From: Aquiflexum balticum DSM 16537
GTDB lineage: Bacteria; Bacteroidota; Bacteroidia; Cytophagales; Cyclobacteriaceae
Assembly (NCBI RefSeq): GCF_900176595.1
Contig: NZ_LT838813.1
Span: 558,001-622,000, forward strand
DNA length: 64,000 bases
Reading direction: 5' to 3'
Shown: piece after piece, positions 10,801 to 18,501 of the stretch
Numbering within the stretch: position 1 is the stretch's first letter
Layout of the letters: every line of letters starts with the position of its first letter
The notes under the pieces: generated by a model
What the model was told of the DNA's origin: nothing
Database searches by the model: none
The model's input: only the letters and a program-made list of their open reading frames with translations
Program-made: the position numbers and the translations under genes

Positions 10801-11461
10801 AGGCAGCATAACAAGAAAATTTGAACCTGGTCATCAAGGTGAGAAAGTCGGCATAAAAGTATTGAATGAAGCCCCCTGTTCTGATTCTGAGAAGAATGCA
10901 GACCTAAGGATAGATCATTCAAAATTCGATATCTGTGTCAACCAGGAAATCTTCTCCCATAAAATGGAGGTGACCGGCTTAAAAAATGTCATCGACATCG
11001 AGGGCATAAAAATATCTGGAAATACTATTTCATTGGAAACAAAGAGAGCATTTGCTAACCGAAATAACAGGATTGTTTTTGCTGTATTTGCGGAAATGGA
11101 AAATGGTTTCTCCTTTTCCTCCATAGTCTATGAATTGGTAAATGCGGCATTCACTATTTTCTTTCAGCAAATTAACGACACCAATGTATCCCGACCTCCA
11201 CAAAACTTTTTGCAAATCACTTTGACCCCAAGATATCCAAATGGGGAATCGGTTTGGATAGTCAATGGTGAAAGAACGGTAGAGAGCATCATAAGAATTA
11301 CTTTTGAAAGATTGCGAAGTTTAAAAGAAATCAGCGTTTCACACCAGGCTGTATTTCCAGACCTTAAATGTGAAGATCAAAAATCCATAACGATTCCCAT
11401 AGAAACACTATTGGAAAAATTAAAGGCAGGTAATGGTCGGTACACTGAAACAGTGAATTAA
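7829..11461 (+). CDS. Large eCIS-associated structural protein of unknown family
   Basis: A 1210-residue protein in the position of a fibre/accessory gene between Afp12-like and tape-measure genes. The N-terminus (FEADQVLSNVHLNNLLNYLE, then LLGRGIVCGMEI) recurs, as I recall, in Bacteroidota eCIS loci but has no function I can name. The first 850 residues are mostly helical and charged. A Cys-rich knot, YMCCSDCQP, sits near residue 855. The last 340 residues read as beta-sandwich repeats (PKD/Ig-like spacing, for example TPHTWSINGNEIS and ESVWIVNGE). No signal peptide or membrane segment is seen. A structural part, perhaps an external baseplate or fibre element, is the best guess from position. 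Its TAA shares one base with the next ATG. Confidence 0.6.
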   Translation: MQALQSYPVFEADQVLSNVHLNNLLNYLEQQERLTRIKLLGRGIVCGMEINSSNRGIAISKGIALTSQGYLLQICETLYSHFIPYTSPELPNDLYFLKQCGNLGKRDIPYYSKDDVLELVPVSDKELENKKSLNTIPLQDYVVVLFLEAEQIDLKNCDTQDCNDKGSRMDFILKPLLVKKVNLNTSTKISFHSILLKRFNVPVADMSTTTDILQGFMDITDDTTLDNLSKNLSNSWERFAVTLGLPKQNPMKGLDLISFRKKLDSSPTQKIYTQYFYDFVDDLLKAYIEFRSKVREVFGECCPDEMDFPLHMNLGLANQNTLLGRRNTFRQYFESSPIINGQDQKIEEAALLLERLVAMVEGYSIDKLNPQEPIVITPSNLGHEYLSYRAIPYYYNWERINPFWYFNRSYSGNEAYNLGYRAAAQTNAPKPVKNPLLYDIERFDAFRIEGHIGINYRIALRELISKKQSFNLPFDVLALNAIDLTDILNGRNIKCHIEDLESDYRVMITGIVCQLQQIIAYVGDLRPKKTIPETDKVVEAARFNDFYISRNLADMQKTIRNDVSKNQPISITNAEIIQNLALKNAEPGDKLADLVSIDVGNFIINHKGFYEYIIRQPDLLLIFLKQLAEIVKYLLAHNLQSFDEEAYGKIWTPYSKTVDKLIAEAENSENPEIRRYFSKSNYELYFKCPNEKLFALKEEYRQRLEQYHAAVNFNEYFKKHPGMEHKAGVPKGGTFILVYHGAIRPSISQSNLTLISEAANNRATAIFAAEKDTLKTPSIRTESKDISKNILSADIKTVRKTEYALASDLIKNLNLGFDISKVLEALASRDKEVRDQPLRIATGTVIADFYLPYMCCSDCQPIAYVIPEEKEPEIIPPTIELETTVYCDNDNTIYPIKVAPEGGVLKINNTPSNDLHLNPSKLGSGNFTLSYEINDQVAETKITVSKSIIAKINLSDVSFNEKSGWTIGLNPGIDQNTPHTWSINGNEISQKGSITRKFEPGHQGEKVGIKVLNEAPCSDSEKNADLRIDHSKFDICVNQEIFSHKMEVTGLKNVIDIEGIKISGNTISLETKRAFANRNNRIVFAVFAEMENGFSFSSIVYELVNAAFTIFFQQINDTNVSRPPQNFLQITLTPRYPNGESVWIVNGERTVESIIRITFERLRSLKEISVSHQAVFPDLKCEDQKSITIPIETLLEKLKAGNGRYTETVN

Positions 11462-13011
11462 TGATATCCCAAAAGACCCATATTATCCAAAATGTCACTT
11501 TTCAGGTCGATTTTGAAAAGATGGAGGAAGGTTTGGGTCTCCAGGAAGATCTCAGCCTGATTTTTCATCAAAAAATAGAACCCACGTTGCAAAAGATCTT
11601 TGATTCATACAGCACTGAGGAATTCACTATTAAAATTGATAAAATGGTCGTGGATTGTGGTGCTGTTGACGATTCCGATTGGGAGAAAATGCTTTTGAAC
11701 CGAATCGGAGAGCAAGTTGAGGAAATGTTGCGGTCGGAAAAAAATATTGGGAAAAAGCAGGTCAGCAAAGTCAAAACTGCAAATGAAGTGTTTTTTTATT
11801 TTTTGCAAAAAGGATATTTCCCTTGGAACAGTCCATTTTCAGATACAGATTCTCTGGAAAAAAATGTATTTATTACCGATTCATTCATTGCTGAAATAGC
11901 ATATTTGACTTTAAGATCCCAAAAAATAGTTACAAGAATTTCAAATTCATTTTCAAAAGAATTTTTCAAAAAGCTGCTAAAAGAAATCACCAAAGATTCA
12001 GAACGTTGGGTCAAAGATCTGACAACTGGATTTTTAAAACAAAACGACCTGAATCCCGACATGCAGGTTGAGTTTCTAACCATTTTTCTCTCCAAAAGAA
12101 AGGATAAAGAAAATTCAGATTCAATGAATATTTGGATGGAATTGCTCAAAAGCAAGCATTTGGTCAATCATACCAAGTTTATAAAGTACCTGATTTCAAA
12201 GATTTCAGAGCAAAATGAAATGCAAGCAAGTCTCCTTTCAGCAATTAAATCCAGATCATTTGGTACCCAGGAAAAAATAAAAGCAAAAATAATTCTTGAG
12301 AAAATACTTCATTCAAAACCTGACTTTGAACATGTTCAGTGGTTTAGAGACTGCATGGCCCTAGTGGATGATTCTGATCAATTCTCAGATGATTTCCATG
12401 AGCGTTTAAGCAAAAAAATTAAGCTTATTTTGCCAAAGGACTCAAATCATCCCGAAAACAAGAGTTTTGAAATGAAGGATCAAAAAAACAATAAAGAGGA
12501 GCAGTTCGAAGACAGCATCTACATTCAGAATGCCGGAATGGTTCTACTTCATCCTTTCCTAACAGCTTTATTTGAAAATCTCAATTTGGTTAAGGATAAA
12601 GCATTTATTTCTATTAACCACAGAAATCAGGCAATCGGATTATTGGAATTCTTGGTATGGGGGGATAATAAACATTCGGAAAATTCTTTTCCCCTCAATA
12701 AAATCCTCTGCGGAATAAGCCCCGGGGACCTTTGGGTGGGTGAATTCGAAATGCCTCAAAATTTAAAAAATGAAGGTGAAGAACTGCTGACAGAAGTCAT
12801 ACGGCATTGGGAAGTATTGAAAAATACAGGAATTGATGGCCTTAGGGAAACTTTTCTTCAAAGACCCGGCAAACTTTCCCACAATCAGAATGGGTGGAAA
12901 CTTATCGTAGAACAAAAAACCGTGGACATTCTGATCGGGAGTTTGCCTTGGGGTCTTGGGATTATCAAAATGCCTTGGATGGCTGAAATGTTGTTTGTAG
13001 AGTGGAATTAA
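11461..13011 (+). CDS. Contractile injection system tape measure protein (Afp14-like)
   Basis: A 516-residue protein matching the recalled features of the CIS tape-measure family. The N-terminus is HIIQNVTFQVDFE; the hallmark block IYIQNAGMVLLHPFL lies near residue 353; the end is WMAEMLFVEWN, typical of the family. The product is thought to set tube length during assembly. It starts on the last base of the upstream stop codon, and the next gene begins 12 bases after its stop. The region between about 110 and 340 is poorly conserved and rich in Lys and Glu. Confidence 0.8.
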   Translation: MISQKTHIIQNVTFQVDFEKMEEGLGLQEDLSLIFHQKIEPTLQKIFDSYSTEEFTIKIDKMVVDCGAVDDSDWEKMLLNRIGEQVEEMLRSEKNIGKKQVSKVKTANEVFFYFLQKGYFPWNSPFSDTDSLEKNVFITDSFIAEIAYLTLRSQKIVTRISNSFSKEFFKKLLKEITKDSERWVKDLTTGFLKQNDLNPDMQVEFLTIFLSKRKDKENSDSMNIWMELLKSKHLVNHTKFIKYLISKISEQNEMQASLLSAIKSRSFGTQEKIKAKIILEKILHSKPDFEHVQWFRDCMALVDDSDQFSDDFHERLSKKIKLILPKDSNHPENKSFEMKDQKNNKEEQFEDSIYIQNAGMVLLHPFLTALFENLNLVKDKAFISINHRNQAIGLLEFLVWGDNKHSENSFPLNKILCGISPGDLWVGEFEMPQNLKNEGEELLTEVIRHWEVLKNTGIDGLRETFLQRPGKLSHNQNGWKLIVEQKTVDILIGSLPWGLGIIKMPWMAEMLFVEWN

Positions 13012-13023
13012 ACCAAATTGATC

Positions 13024-14175
13024 ATGAAGCCTTTTGCAATGAAAACCAAAAAAGACAAGGGAATTCAAAAACCAGTTTCTTCTCCCTTTTTCCAGGCAAA
13101 ATTAACTGTAAATCAACCTGGGGATAAGTATGAACAGGAGGCCGATAGGTTTGCCAGCCAAGTGGTCAATTCAGAATCTCAGTATTCCGAAAGCTTTTTT
13201 AAACCCCAAGTAACCCCTGTAATCAATAGGAATGAAAAAAGTGGACGTCCAATTGTAACCAACAAGGTGGAATCAACCCTCCAAAAAAATACCCATTCCG
13301 GATCATCATTGCCTGAAAATATCAGATCAAAGATGGAGAATGGTTTTGGCAAGGACTTTAGCGGAGTAAAAATTCACCATGATTCCGAAGCTGAAGAAGC
13401 CAATAAGGTTCTAAATGCCAATGCATTTACTTACGGTAACCATATTTATTTTAATGCAGGAAAATTCAGTCCTGACTCAAAAAAGGGCCAAGAACTATTG
13501 GCGCATGAACTGACCCATGTTGTCCAACAAGGAAAAGCCCAAGGACTAGGAATTCAGCGTGATGAAGAGGAAGCAAGTACTGAATCAAATGAGGAAAGTG
13601 AATTTGAATTTGACTACAATTTGCTGCCGCCCTCCCTGCAATTTTCTTTGGGGCAATGGATGTTGGAAGCCAATACCAGTCAGGTCGCCTTACAATTTTC
13701 ACAAGGGTTGATGCGAAGTCGGTTTGGTTACAATTATGGCGGAAATCTAACCCTTGGCACTCAATATCCTTCCGGTAGTGCGGAGTTGGGATTTAACCCA
13801 CATTCGCCTGCACTATCACTGAACTTTACCGAGGATAGATTTAGATTTGGTGCCAATGCCGATCTGACTACAGGTGGATTCGGTTTTAATCTGGGATATG
13901 GTTCAAAATTATTACCCATGCCTTTTGATTTGGCAGGTCCTGTCTATGGAGGATGGGGCGGTGCAAGCAGTATTTTGGGAGATATCGGCAATATGCAGGA
14001 CCCCATAAGCTTCTATCAGTCCCATGGGGATAATATTGACTCGATTATGGGTGCTGTTAAAGCCCTTCAACCCTTGGCCAATGAGTCCAATCAGGGTTTT
14101 GGAGCTGGATTAAGGTTCACTTATAATCCCCAAACAGGTGTTTTGATCCACGCGGGAGTTCAATGGATGTTTTAA
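13024..14175 (+). CDS. DUF4157 eCIS cargo candidate with beta-barrel-like C-terminus
   Basis: A 383-residue protein. The ATG at 13024 is chosen over a TTG six bases upstream. Residues 25-42 hold the eCIS-type entry motif QAKLTVNQPGDKYEQEAD. The DUF4157 domain follows, with the HELTH zinc-protease motif at 161-165 and IYFNAGKFSPDS before it. After an acidic linker (EEEASTESNEESEFEF) the last 185 residues are Gly-rich with alternating patterns (FRFGANADL, GFGFNLGYG, GAGLRFTYNP) and end in AGVQWMF, like an amphipathic beta-barrel with a terminal aromatic residue. No signal peptide is present. I infer a cargo protein loaded into the particle. A pore-forming role is only a hypothesis. Confidence 0.75.
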   Translation: MKPFAMKTKKDKGIQKPVSSPFFQAKLTVNQPGDKYEQEADRFASQVVNSESQYSESFFKPQVTPVINRNEKSGRPIVTNKVESTLQKNTHSGSSLPENIRSKMENGFGKDFSGVKIHHDSEAEEANKVLNANAFTYGNHIYFNAGKFSPDSKKGQELLAHELTHVVQQGKAQGLGIQRDEEEASTESNEESEFEFDYNLLPPSLQFSLGQWMLEANTSQVALQFSQGLMRSRFGYNYGGNLTLGTQYPSGSAELGFNPHSPALSLNFTEDRFRFGANADLTTGGFGFNLGYGSKLLPMPFDLAGPVYGGWGGASSILGDIGNMQDPISFYQSHGDNIDSIMGAVKALQPLANESNQGFGAGLRFTYNPQTGVLIHAGVQWMF

Positions 14176-14178
14176 GAA

Positions 14179-15486
14179 ATGATGGGAAAGGAAATATTAA
14201 ATATCATGGCTTTTCTTCAAACGGCCTCCACAAATAGATTAGAGAGTCATTTTGAAGGAAAACCATTTTCCATTCCTGATTTTGAAATGATTGGGGATTC
14301 TCCATTATCTGGGTTTTTGAAACACTACAATTTAAGTAAGGAAGAGATTTTACTCCTTGCTGCTGCTTTGGTTCCTCATATCATACCAGGTTTTTTTGAC
14401 AAAATCATTGAGCGTTTTCTTCCAAATGGAGGTGACTTTCCTGAATTTGGGGGAATCAAAGGGGAAAACCAAAGAGGGATGCTCCCAACAGGTGAAACAT
14501 TGCTTTTTATTTTGGCAGGGATCGACTTGAGTGAAAGGTTGAATTATCTCAGCCTTTTTGATAAAAGCAATGAATTGTTTAAACACCATATTTTGAGATT
14601 GGCACAAGTTAAAGCCGGTGAACCACACCTTAGTGGAAAACTCCTGATGGATGCTGAATTTATAGAAGTATTTACCACCGGAAAAGTAAGTCTGCCGTCT
14701 CTAAGCATTGATTTTCCGGCAGAACATCTACAAAGTCAGTTGAAATGGGAAGATTTGGTACTTCCTGAGCAGGTATGGTCACAGATAAATGATTTGCAGA
14801 TTTGGCTTAAGCATAAGGATACCCTGCAAAGAGAATGGGATCTGGGAAGAAAACTTAAACCGGGATACCGGGCCCTGTTCTATGGCCCTCCCGGTACGGG
14901 TAAAACCATTACGGCAACTCTTTTGGGAAAATACACCAAAAAGGAAGTCTTTAGGATAGATCTTTCCATGGTCGTTTCAAAATATATAGGAGAAACAGAA
15001 AAGAATTTGGCAAGTCTTTTTGACAAAGCGGAAAACAAAGATTGGATCCTGTTTTTTGATGAGGCAGATGCCATATTCGGAAAGAGAACCGGTGTTCGGG
15101 ATGCGCATGACAAATATGCCAATCAGGAAGTTTCCTATCTTTTGCAAAGGATAGAGTCTTACAATGGCTTGGTGATATTGGCCTCAAATTTCAGAAGTAA
15201 TATAGACGCTGCATTTATCAGAAGATTCAATGCCATCATCTATTTCCCCCCGCCAAAAGTAGAGGACCGCCTATTGCTATGGGAAAAATCACTGCCCCAG
15301 TTGATGAGCCTGGAAAAAGATTTGGAATTGAGGGAAATCGCCGAACGCTATGAACTGAACGGATCGCATATCATGAACATAGTCCAGTATATTTCTTTGG
15401 TTTCATTGGAAAGCAGAAATTTTGTTCTGACAAAAGAATTGATGATCAAGGGGATAAAAAGAGAAATGGAGAAAGAAGGGAAGTAA
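14179..15486 (+). CDS. AAA+ ATPase of the eCIS (Afp15-like)
   Basis: A 435-residue ATPase. Walker A is GPPGTGKT at residues 236-243, Walker B is WILFFDEADAIFGKR near 290-304, and arginine-finger-like RRFNAIIYFP lies near 350. The first 200 residues form a family-specific helical region. Every Afp/PVC-type locus encodes such an ATPase; it is needed for assembly or cargo handling in the producing cell rather than being part of the particle. Two ATG codons in tandem (14179, 14182) can serve as start. The gene stands between the first and second DUF4157 genes. A damaged copy of its 3' end occurs again at 18408-18459. Confidence 0.92.
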   Translation: MMGKEILNIMAFLQTASTNRLESHFEGKPFSIPDFEMIGDSPLSGFLKHYNLSKEEILLLAAALVPHIIPGFFDKIIERFLPNGGDFPEFGGIKGENQRGMLPTGETLLFILAGIDLSERLNYLSLFDKSNELFKHHILRLAQVKAGEPHLSGKLLMDAEFIEVFTTGKVSLPSLSIDFPAEHLQSQLKWEDLVLPEQVWSQINDLQIWLKHKDTLQREWDLGRKLKPGYRALFYGPPGTGKTITATLLGKYTKKEVFRIDLSMVVSKYIGETEKNLASLFDKAENKDWILFFDEADAIFGKRTGVRDAHDKYANQEVSYLLQRIESYNGLVILASNFRSNIDAAFIRRFNAIIYFPPPKVEDRLLLWEKSLPQLMSLEKDLELREIAERYELNGSHIMNIVQYISLVSLESRNFVLTKELMIKGIKREMEKEGK

Positions 15487-15491
15487 ATTCC

Positions 15492-15514
15492 GAACCAAAA
15501 TTAAAGAGCCAATT
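15492..15514 (+). repeat. 23-base leader repeat, copy 1
   Basis: A 23-base sequence starting GAACCAAAATT and ending GAGCCAATT lies 11 bases before the ATG of the matrixin-type cargo gene. An identical copy is found at 18465-18487 before the transglutaminase-type cargo gene. The two copies are part of a larger duplicated block that also includes the 3' end of the ATPase gene and the cargo N-terminus. Confidence 0.85.
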
Positions 15515-15525
15515 CTACGCAAAAT

Positions 15526-17391
15526 ATGGAAGGTCTTCAGAAAAAGAAAAAACAAAATGCTTTTGAAAAGCTCCAAAAGAATGATTTATTCTTTAGGTCT
15601 TTGGCTGTTCAGGCCAAGTTAAATGTTAATCAGCCTGGAGATAAATATGAACAAGAGGCAGACAGCGTGGCTGACCAAGTAATCCAAAGGCTTTCTCAAT
15701 CTCCATCAAAACAAGATTCTATTGCCAATCCTGAACATGCAAATCACAGAAATCCATTTTTTTCCTCAGATTTGATTACCCGGTCTTTGAAAACCTTAAA
15801 TCCTTCAACTTCCTCAAATTTACAAATTCAGACCAAATGTGAAACTTGCGGATCAGAAGAAAAAAAAGCGACTGGAGAAAAAGAAATCAAAAGAAAAACA
15901 GATAATCAAATTGTTTTTCAGGTCGATAACAATGGAATTGGCACTGATTCAAACTTGATGACCAAACGGGATAATACGGAAACACCTCCGGTCACGCCAA
16001 AAACCACCTCCCAACTTTTTGCTTCAAAAGGCAAAGGTGATCCTTTACCAAAAAGCACCCAATCTGAAATGGAACGGGGATTTGGCGTTGATTTCTCTAA
16101 GGTAAGGACGCATAATGATTCCTTAGCGGTCGATTTGAGCAAAAATCTGGGAGCACAGGCATTTACGCACGGTTCAGATATCTATTTCAATTCGGGAAAA
16201 TTTGATACTTATAGTCAAAAGGGAAAAAGGCTTCTTGCGCATGAATTAACTCATGTGGTGCAGCAATGGGCAGGTCCGCAAAAAGCCATTCAGCGTCAAG
16301 CAATTCCCCAAGCCAAGACCCTTAAATCACCTCGGTTCAAAGGTGATCCGGTCCTAGAAGAGGTTTTGAATGGGAAAAAATTGTTGAAAAATGGAGAATC
16401 AGGAGACCACATCACCCGCCTTCAACAAGGCTTGATCGATGCTGGGCATGAACTGAAAGAGTTCGGCGCAGATGGAAAGTTTGGTGGTGAGACAAAAAAA
16501 GAAGTCATTGCCTTTCAAGAAGCTCATGGGCTCGAAACAGACGGGGTGATTGGCCCTAATACGATGAGCACTTTGGATTTATACCTTAGTATGTCCCCAG
16601 GACCAGCACCTTTGCCACCCGAAAAAGGAAGTACACTAGAAGCACTGAAATCGCTTCTGGCAAAAGGGGCAGCAATGACGGGAGATGAAGCAATACAAGC
16701 AAGGGATCTTCTATTCCAATTGAATAACGATAAGTTTAGGATCGCTTTAAAAGAAGCAATTGCCAACGGGAGTTTCATGATTGTGTTTGGAAAATTAAGC
16801 CTAGCCGATATGCTTAAAACGTCGGCAGGTATCACAAGGGAAGTTGTCATTCCTGTGACGCTTCTTAAACCTGCGACTGACACGGTAGATGCAGACTTCC
16901 GGCGCGCAAATGAAATATACAACCCACATAACCTCGAAATCGAAAAGGGAAACAGGATGGATATAGAAGAAAAGGATACAAAGAAAATCATTGGGGAAGA
17001 CCTTATTTTGGATGAATTTACAGGGGCTGATGCCACCAAAGAGGAATTGGAATTAATCAAACACAATAGAGTGAAAGGAAGAATAACCGGGTATTGGGTA
17101 CCTGACATGACTAGTTCAAGGGGTGAAGCGCTGGATAGTTCTTTGGGCAATATGCCAAATGATCGTATTTCCGTTGTTATCAACGCCTCCAGCCGGGCAC
17201 AGGATACCTTCCCACATGAGGTAGGACATGTTCTGGGGTTAGACCATTCCCTTGACCCGGACAACCTGATGGCTGGAGGGGACATCAGAAACATCGCCGG
17301 GGCAGGTATTGATAAGCTTACAGCGGGCCAGATAGCGACTATCAGGGCAAGCCTATTCATTGAAATTGGTAAAAAAGGACTTAGTAAATAA
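15526..17391 (+). CDS. DUF4157 - peptidoglycan-binding - matrixin metalloprotease cargo
   Basis: A 621-residue modular protein. The Lys-rich N-terminus (MEGLQKKKKQNAFEK) precedes the eCIS entry motif QAKLNVNQPGDKYEQEAD (from residue 29) and a CETC motif (Cys105, Cys108). The DUF4157 domain has HELTH at 239-243. A peptidoglycan-binding domain (about 289-350, GKFGGETKKEVIAFQEAHGL) follows. The C-terminal zinc protease has HEVGHVLGLDH at 564-574 and the Met-turn-like NLMA just after it, the HExxHxxGxxH signature of matrixin/metzincin proteases. No signal peptide is seen. I infer an injected toxin acting on protein substrates. It follows the ATPase gene by 39 bases. Confidence 0.85.
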   Translation: MEGLQKKKKQNAFEKLQKNDLFFRSLAVQAKLNVNQPGDKYEQEADSVADQVIQRLSQSPSKQDSIANPEHANHRNPFFSSDLITRSLKTLNPSTSSNLQIQTKCETCGSEEKKATGEKEIKRKTDNQIVFQVDNNGIGTDSNLMTKRDNTETPPVTPKTTSQLFASKGKGDPLPKSTQSEMERGFGVDFSKVRTHNDSLAVDLSKNLGAQAFTHGSDIYFNSGKFDTYSQKGKRLLAHELTHVVQQWAGPQKAIQRQAIPQAKTLKSPRFKGDPVLEEVLNGKKLLKNGESGDHITRLQQGLIDAGHELKEFGADGKFGGETKKEVIAFQEAHGLETDGVIGPNTMSTLDLYLSMSPGPAPLPPEKGSTLEALKSLLAKGAAMTGDEAIQARDLLFQLNNDKFRIALKEAIANGSFMIVFGKLSLADMLKTSAGITREVVIPVTLLKPATDTVDADFRRANEIYNPHNLEIEKGNRMDIEEKDTKKIIGEDLILDEFTGADATKEELELIKHNRVKGRITGYWVPDMTSSRGEALDSSLGNMPNDRISVVINASSRAQDTFPHEVGHVLGLDHSLDPDNLMAGGDIRNIAGAGIDKLTAGQIATIRASLFIEIGKKGLSK

Positions 17392-17514
17392 ACAAACCAT
17401 GAAAACCTTTTATTGATTAGGATTTGGCTTTTCGTCACTCTGTTCAACCAAACCACACCAAATGCTTTCGGTTGCAGGAGTGCCTAACATTAGTCAATTA
17501 TAACATACATTGAA

Positions 17515-18402
17515 ATGAAATTTAAAACTGAACCAGTCTTAATGTCTATAGCTGACGGTGAAATTTTCCTCGCCACCCTTGAAGGCTGTTTCGGCTGGAG
17601 CAAAGAATTAAACCTTCCATCAATTATTTATGATTCGGGGCTCTCTCGGATGCTAGTCGTCGGCATTGGGGAGAATGTAGCCACTATCGGACAATGGCTC
17701 CCCACTATGAAAACCTGGATTCCAAATAGCGGGAAAGCAGTAATGGAAATACCTGTTTTTTCTGGAAAGGCAAGTGCCTTAACGGCAAGTAAGGACAATC
17801 TTTGGGTGGCAGGTGCTGACATAGACAAATCTCATGGCAGCATTTCAAAGAAAGATCATGTGCCCCTTCTGGAAGAAAAAATTATGGAGCTATCACCGAG
17901 TGGCCAGATGGTGCAGTTGAAAACAGGTCCAATTGGACGTGTCAATCACATCTGTGGTGGGAAAGGTTGGTTGCTTTTTACCGAAAAGGATAAGCCCGGA
18001 AAAATTTCCCTGATCAAAAATGAAAAAATCGAAAGTTTGAGCTTTCCAGGAGGGCTTTTGACAGCCACAGCCAGACAAGGGGACAAAGTAGTGCTTGGAA
18101 GTCAGAAAGGATTTTGGAATTTTGATCCGACAACTTTGAAATTTGAGTTGGTGGCAAAATCAAAAGATGATGAGCCAGCCCCTCTTTTCATCTGCATTTG
18201 TGGCGAAAAAATTTTCTCAGCAACCAGCAAAGGCGTTTTTGATATTTATAATAAAAACGAAATCGGCAGGGTGGGTCAACAACCATATGCTTTGACCTGC
18301 AATGGTGAAAGCCTTTTGATTTTATGGCAAAAGGGCGAACTGGAACAATGGAATACCAAAACCAACAAGCTCGAAAATTCACTTATAACCCTAATAGAAT
18401 AA
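17515..18402 (+). CDS. Hypothetical protein, possible beta-propeller, in the eCIS cargo region
   Basis: A 295-residue protein I cannot assign to a named family. The sequence shows repeated blade-like units of about 45 residues: ALTASKDNLWVAGADI, VNHICGGKGWLLFTEKDKPG, TATARQGDKVVLGSQKGFW, LFICICGEKIFSATSKGVFD and ALTCNGESLLILWQKGELEQW. This pattern suggests a WD40/PQQ-like beta-propeller. There is no signal peptide, membrane segment or DUF4157 entry motif, so it is probably cytosolic in the producer or a passive particle part. It sits between two cargo genes, with 123 bases of empty DNA before it. Possible roles include chaperone, immunity or binding protein; none is supported directly. Confidence 0.6.
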   Translation: MKFKTEPVLMSIADGEIFLATLEGCFGWSKELNLPSIIYDSGLSRMLVVGIGENVATIGQWLPTMKTWIPNSGKAVMEIPVFSGKASALTASKDNLWVAGADIDKSHGSISKKDHVPLLEEKIMELSPSGQMVQLKTGPIGRVNHICGGKGWLLFTEKDKPGKISLIKNEKIESLSFPGGLLTATARQGDKVVLGSQKGFWNFDPTTLKFELVAKSKDDEPAPLFICICGEKIFSATSKGVFDIYNKNEIGRVGQQPYALTCNGESLLILWQKGELEQWNTKTNKLENSLITLIE

Positions 18403-18407
18403 CAGCT

Positions 18408-18459
18408 ATGACAAAAGAATAGATGAATTAAAAGAGAGATTGAAAAAGAGGGGAAGTAA
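18408..18459 (+). pseudogene. Relic of the 3' end of the eCIS ATPase gene
   Basis: These 52 bases align with the last codons of the ATPase gene (about 15427-15486). They share TGACAAAAGAAT and GATGA, and the final codons read KREIEKEGK-stop here against KREMEKEGK-stop in the ATPase. The relic has an in-frame TAG and a short deletion, so it codes nothing by itself. The match continues without break into the 23-base leader and the start of the next cargo gene. It therefore marks the left end of a duplicated block. Confidence 0.75.
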
Positions 18460-18464
18460 TTACT

Positions 18465-18487
18465 GAACCAAAATTAAAGAGCCAATT
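18465..18487 (+). repeat. 23-base leader repeat, copy 2
   Basis: Identical over 23 bases to 15492-15514 and placed 14 bases before the ATG of the third DUF4157 gene. Bases between the leader and the ATG differ between copies, whereas the leader itself is unchanged. This may reflect recent duplication or selection on an mRNA leader. Confidence 0.85.
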
Positions 18488-18501
18488 ATTTTACCCAAAG
18501 T

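Noticed and set aside
13504-13518. Reading the DUF4157 HELTH motif as the toxin activity itself
   Set aside because: The motif is shared by all three cargo proteins and is part of the common targeting module, while the variable C-termini are better toxin candidates.
16524-17456. A 310-codon open frame on the minus strand
   Set aside because: It lies antisense within the matrixin cargo gene, has a Ser-rich low-quality composition and no family features; it is a shadow of the real gene.
17470-17505. A GCCTAACA stretch resembling an integron attC end
   Set aside because: No matching inverted partner with the required spacing and no integrase gene are present.
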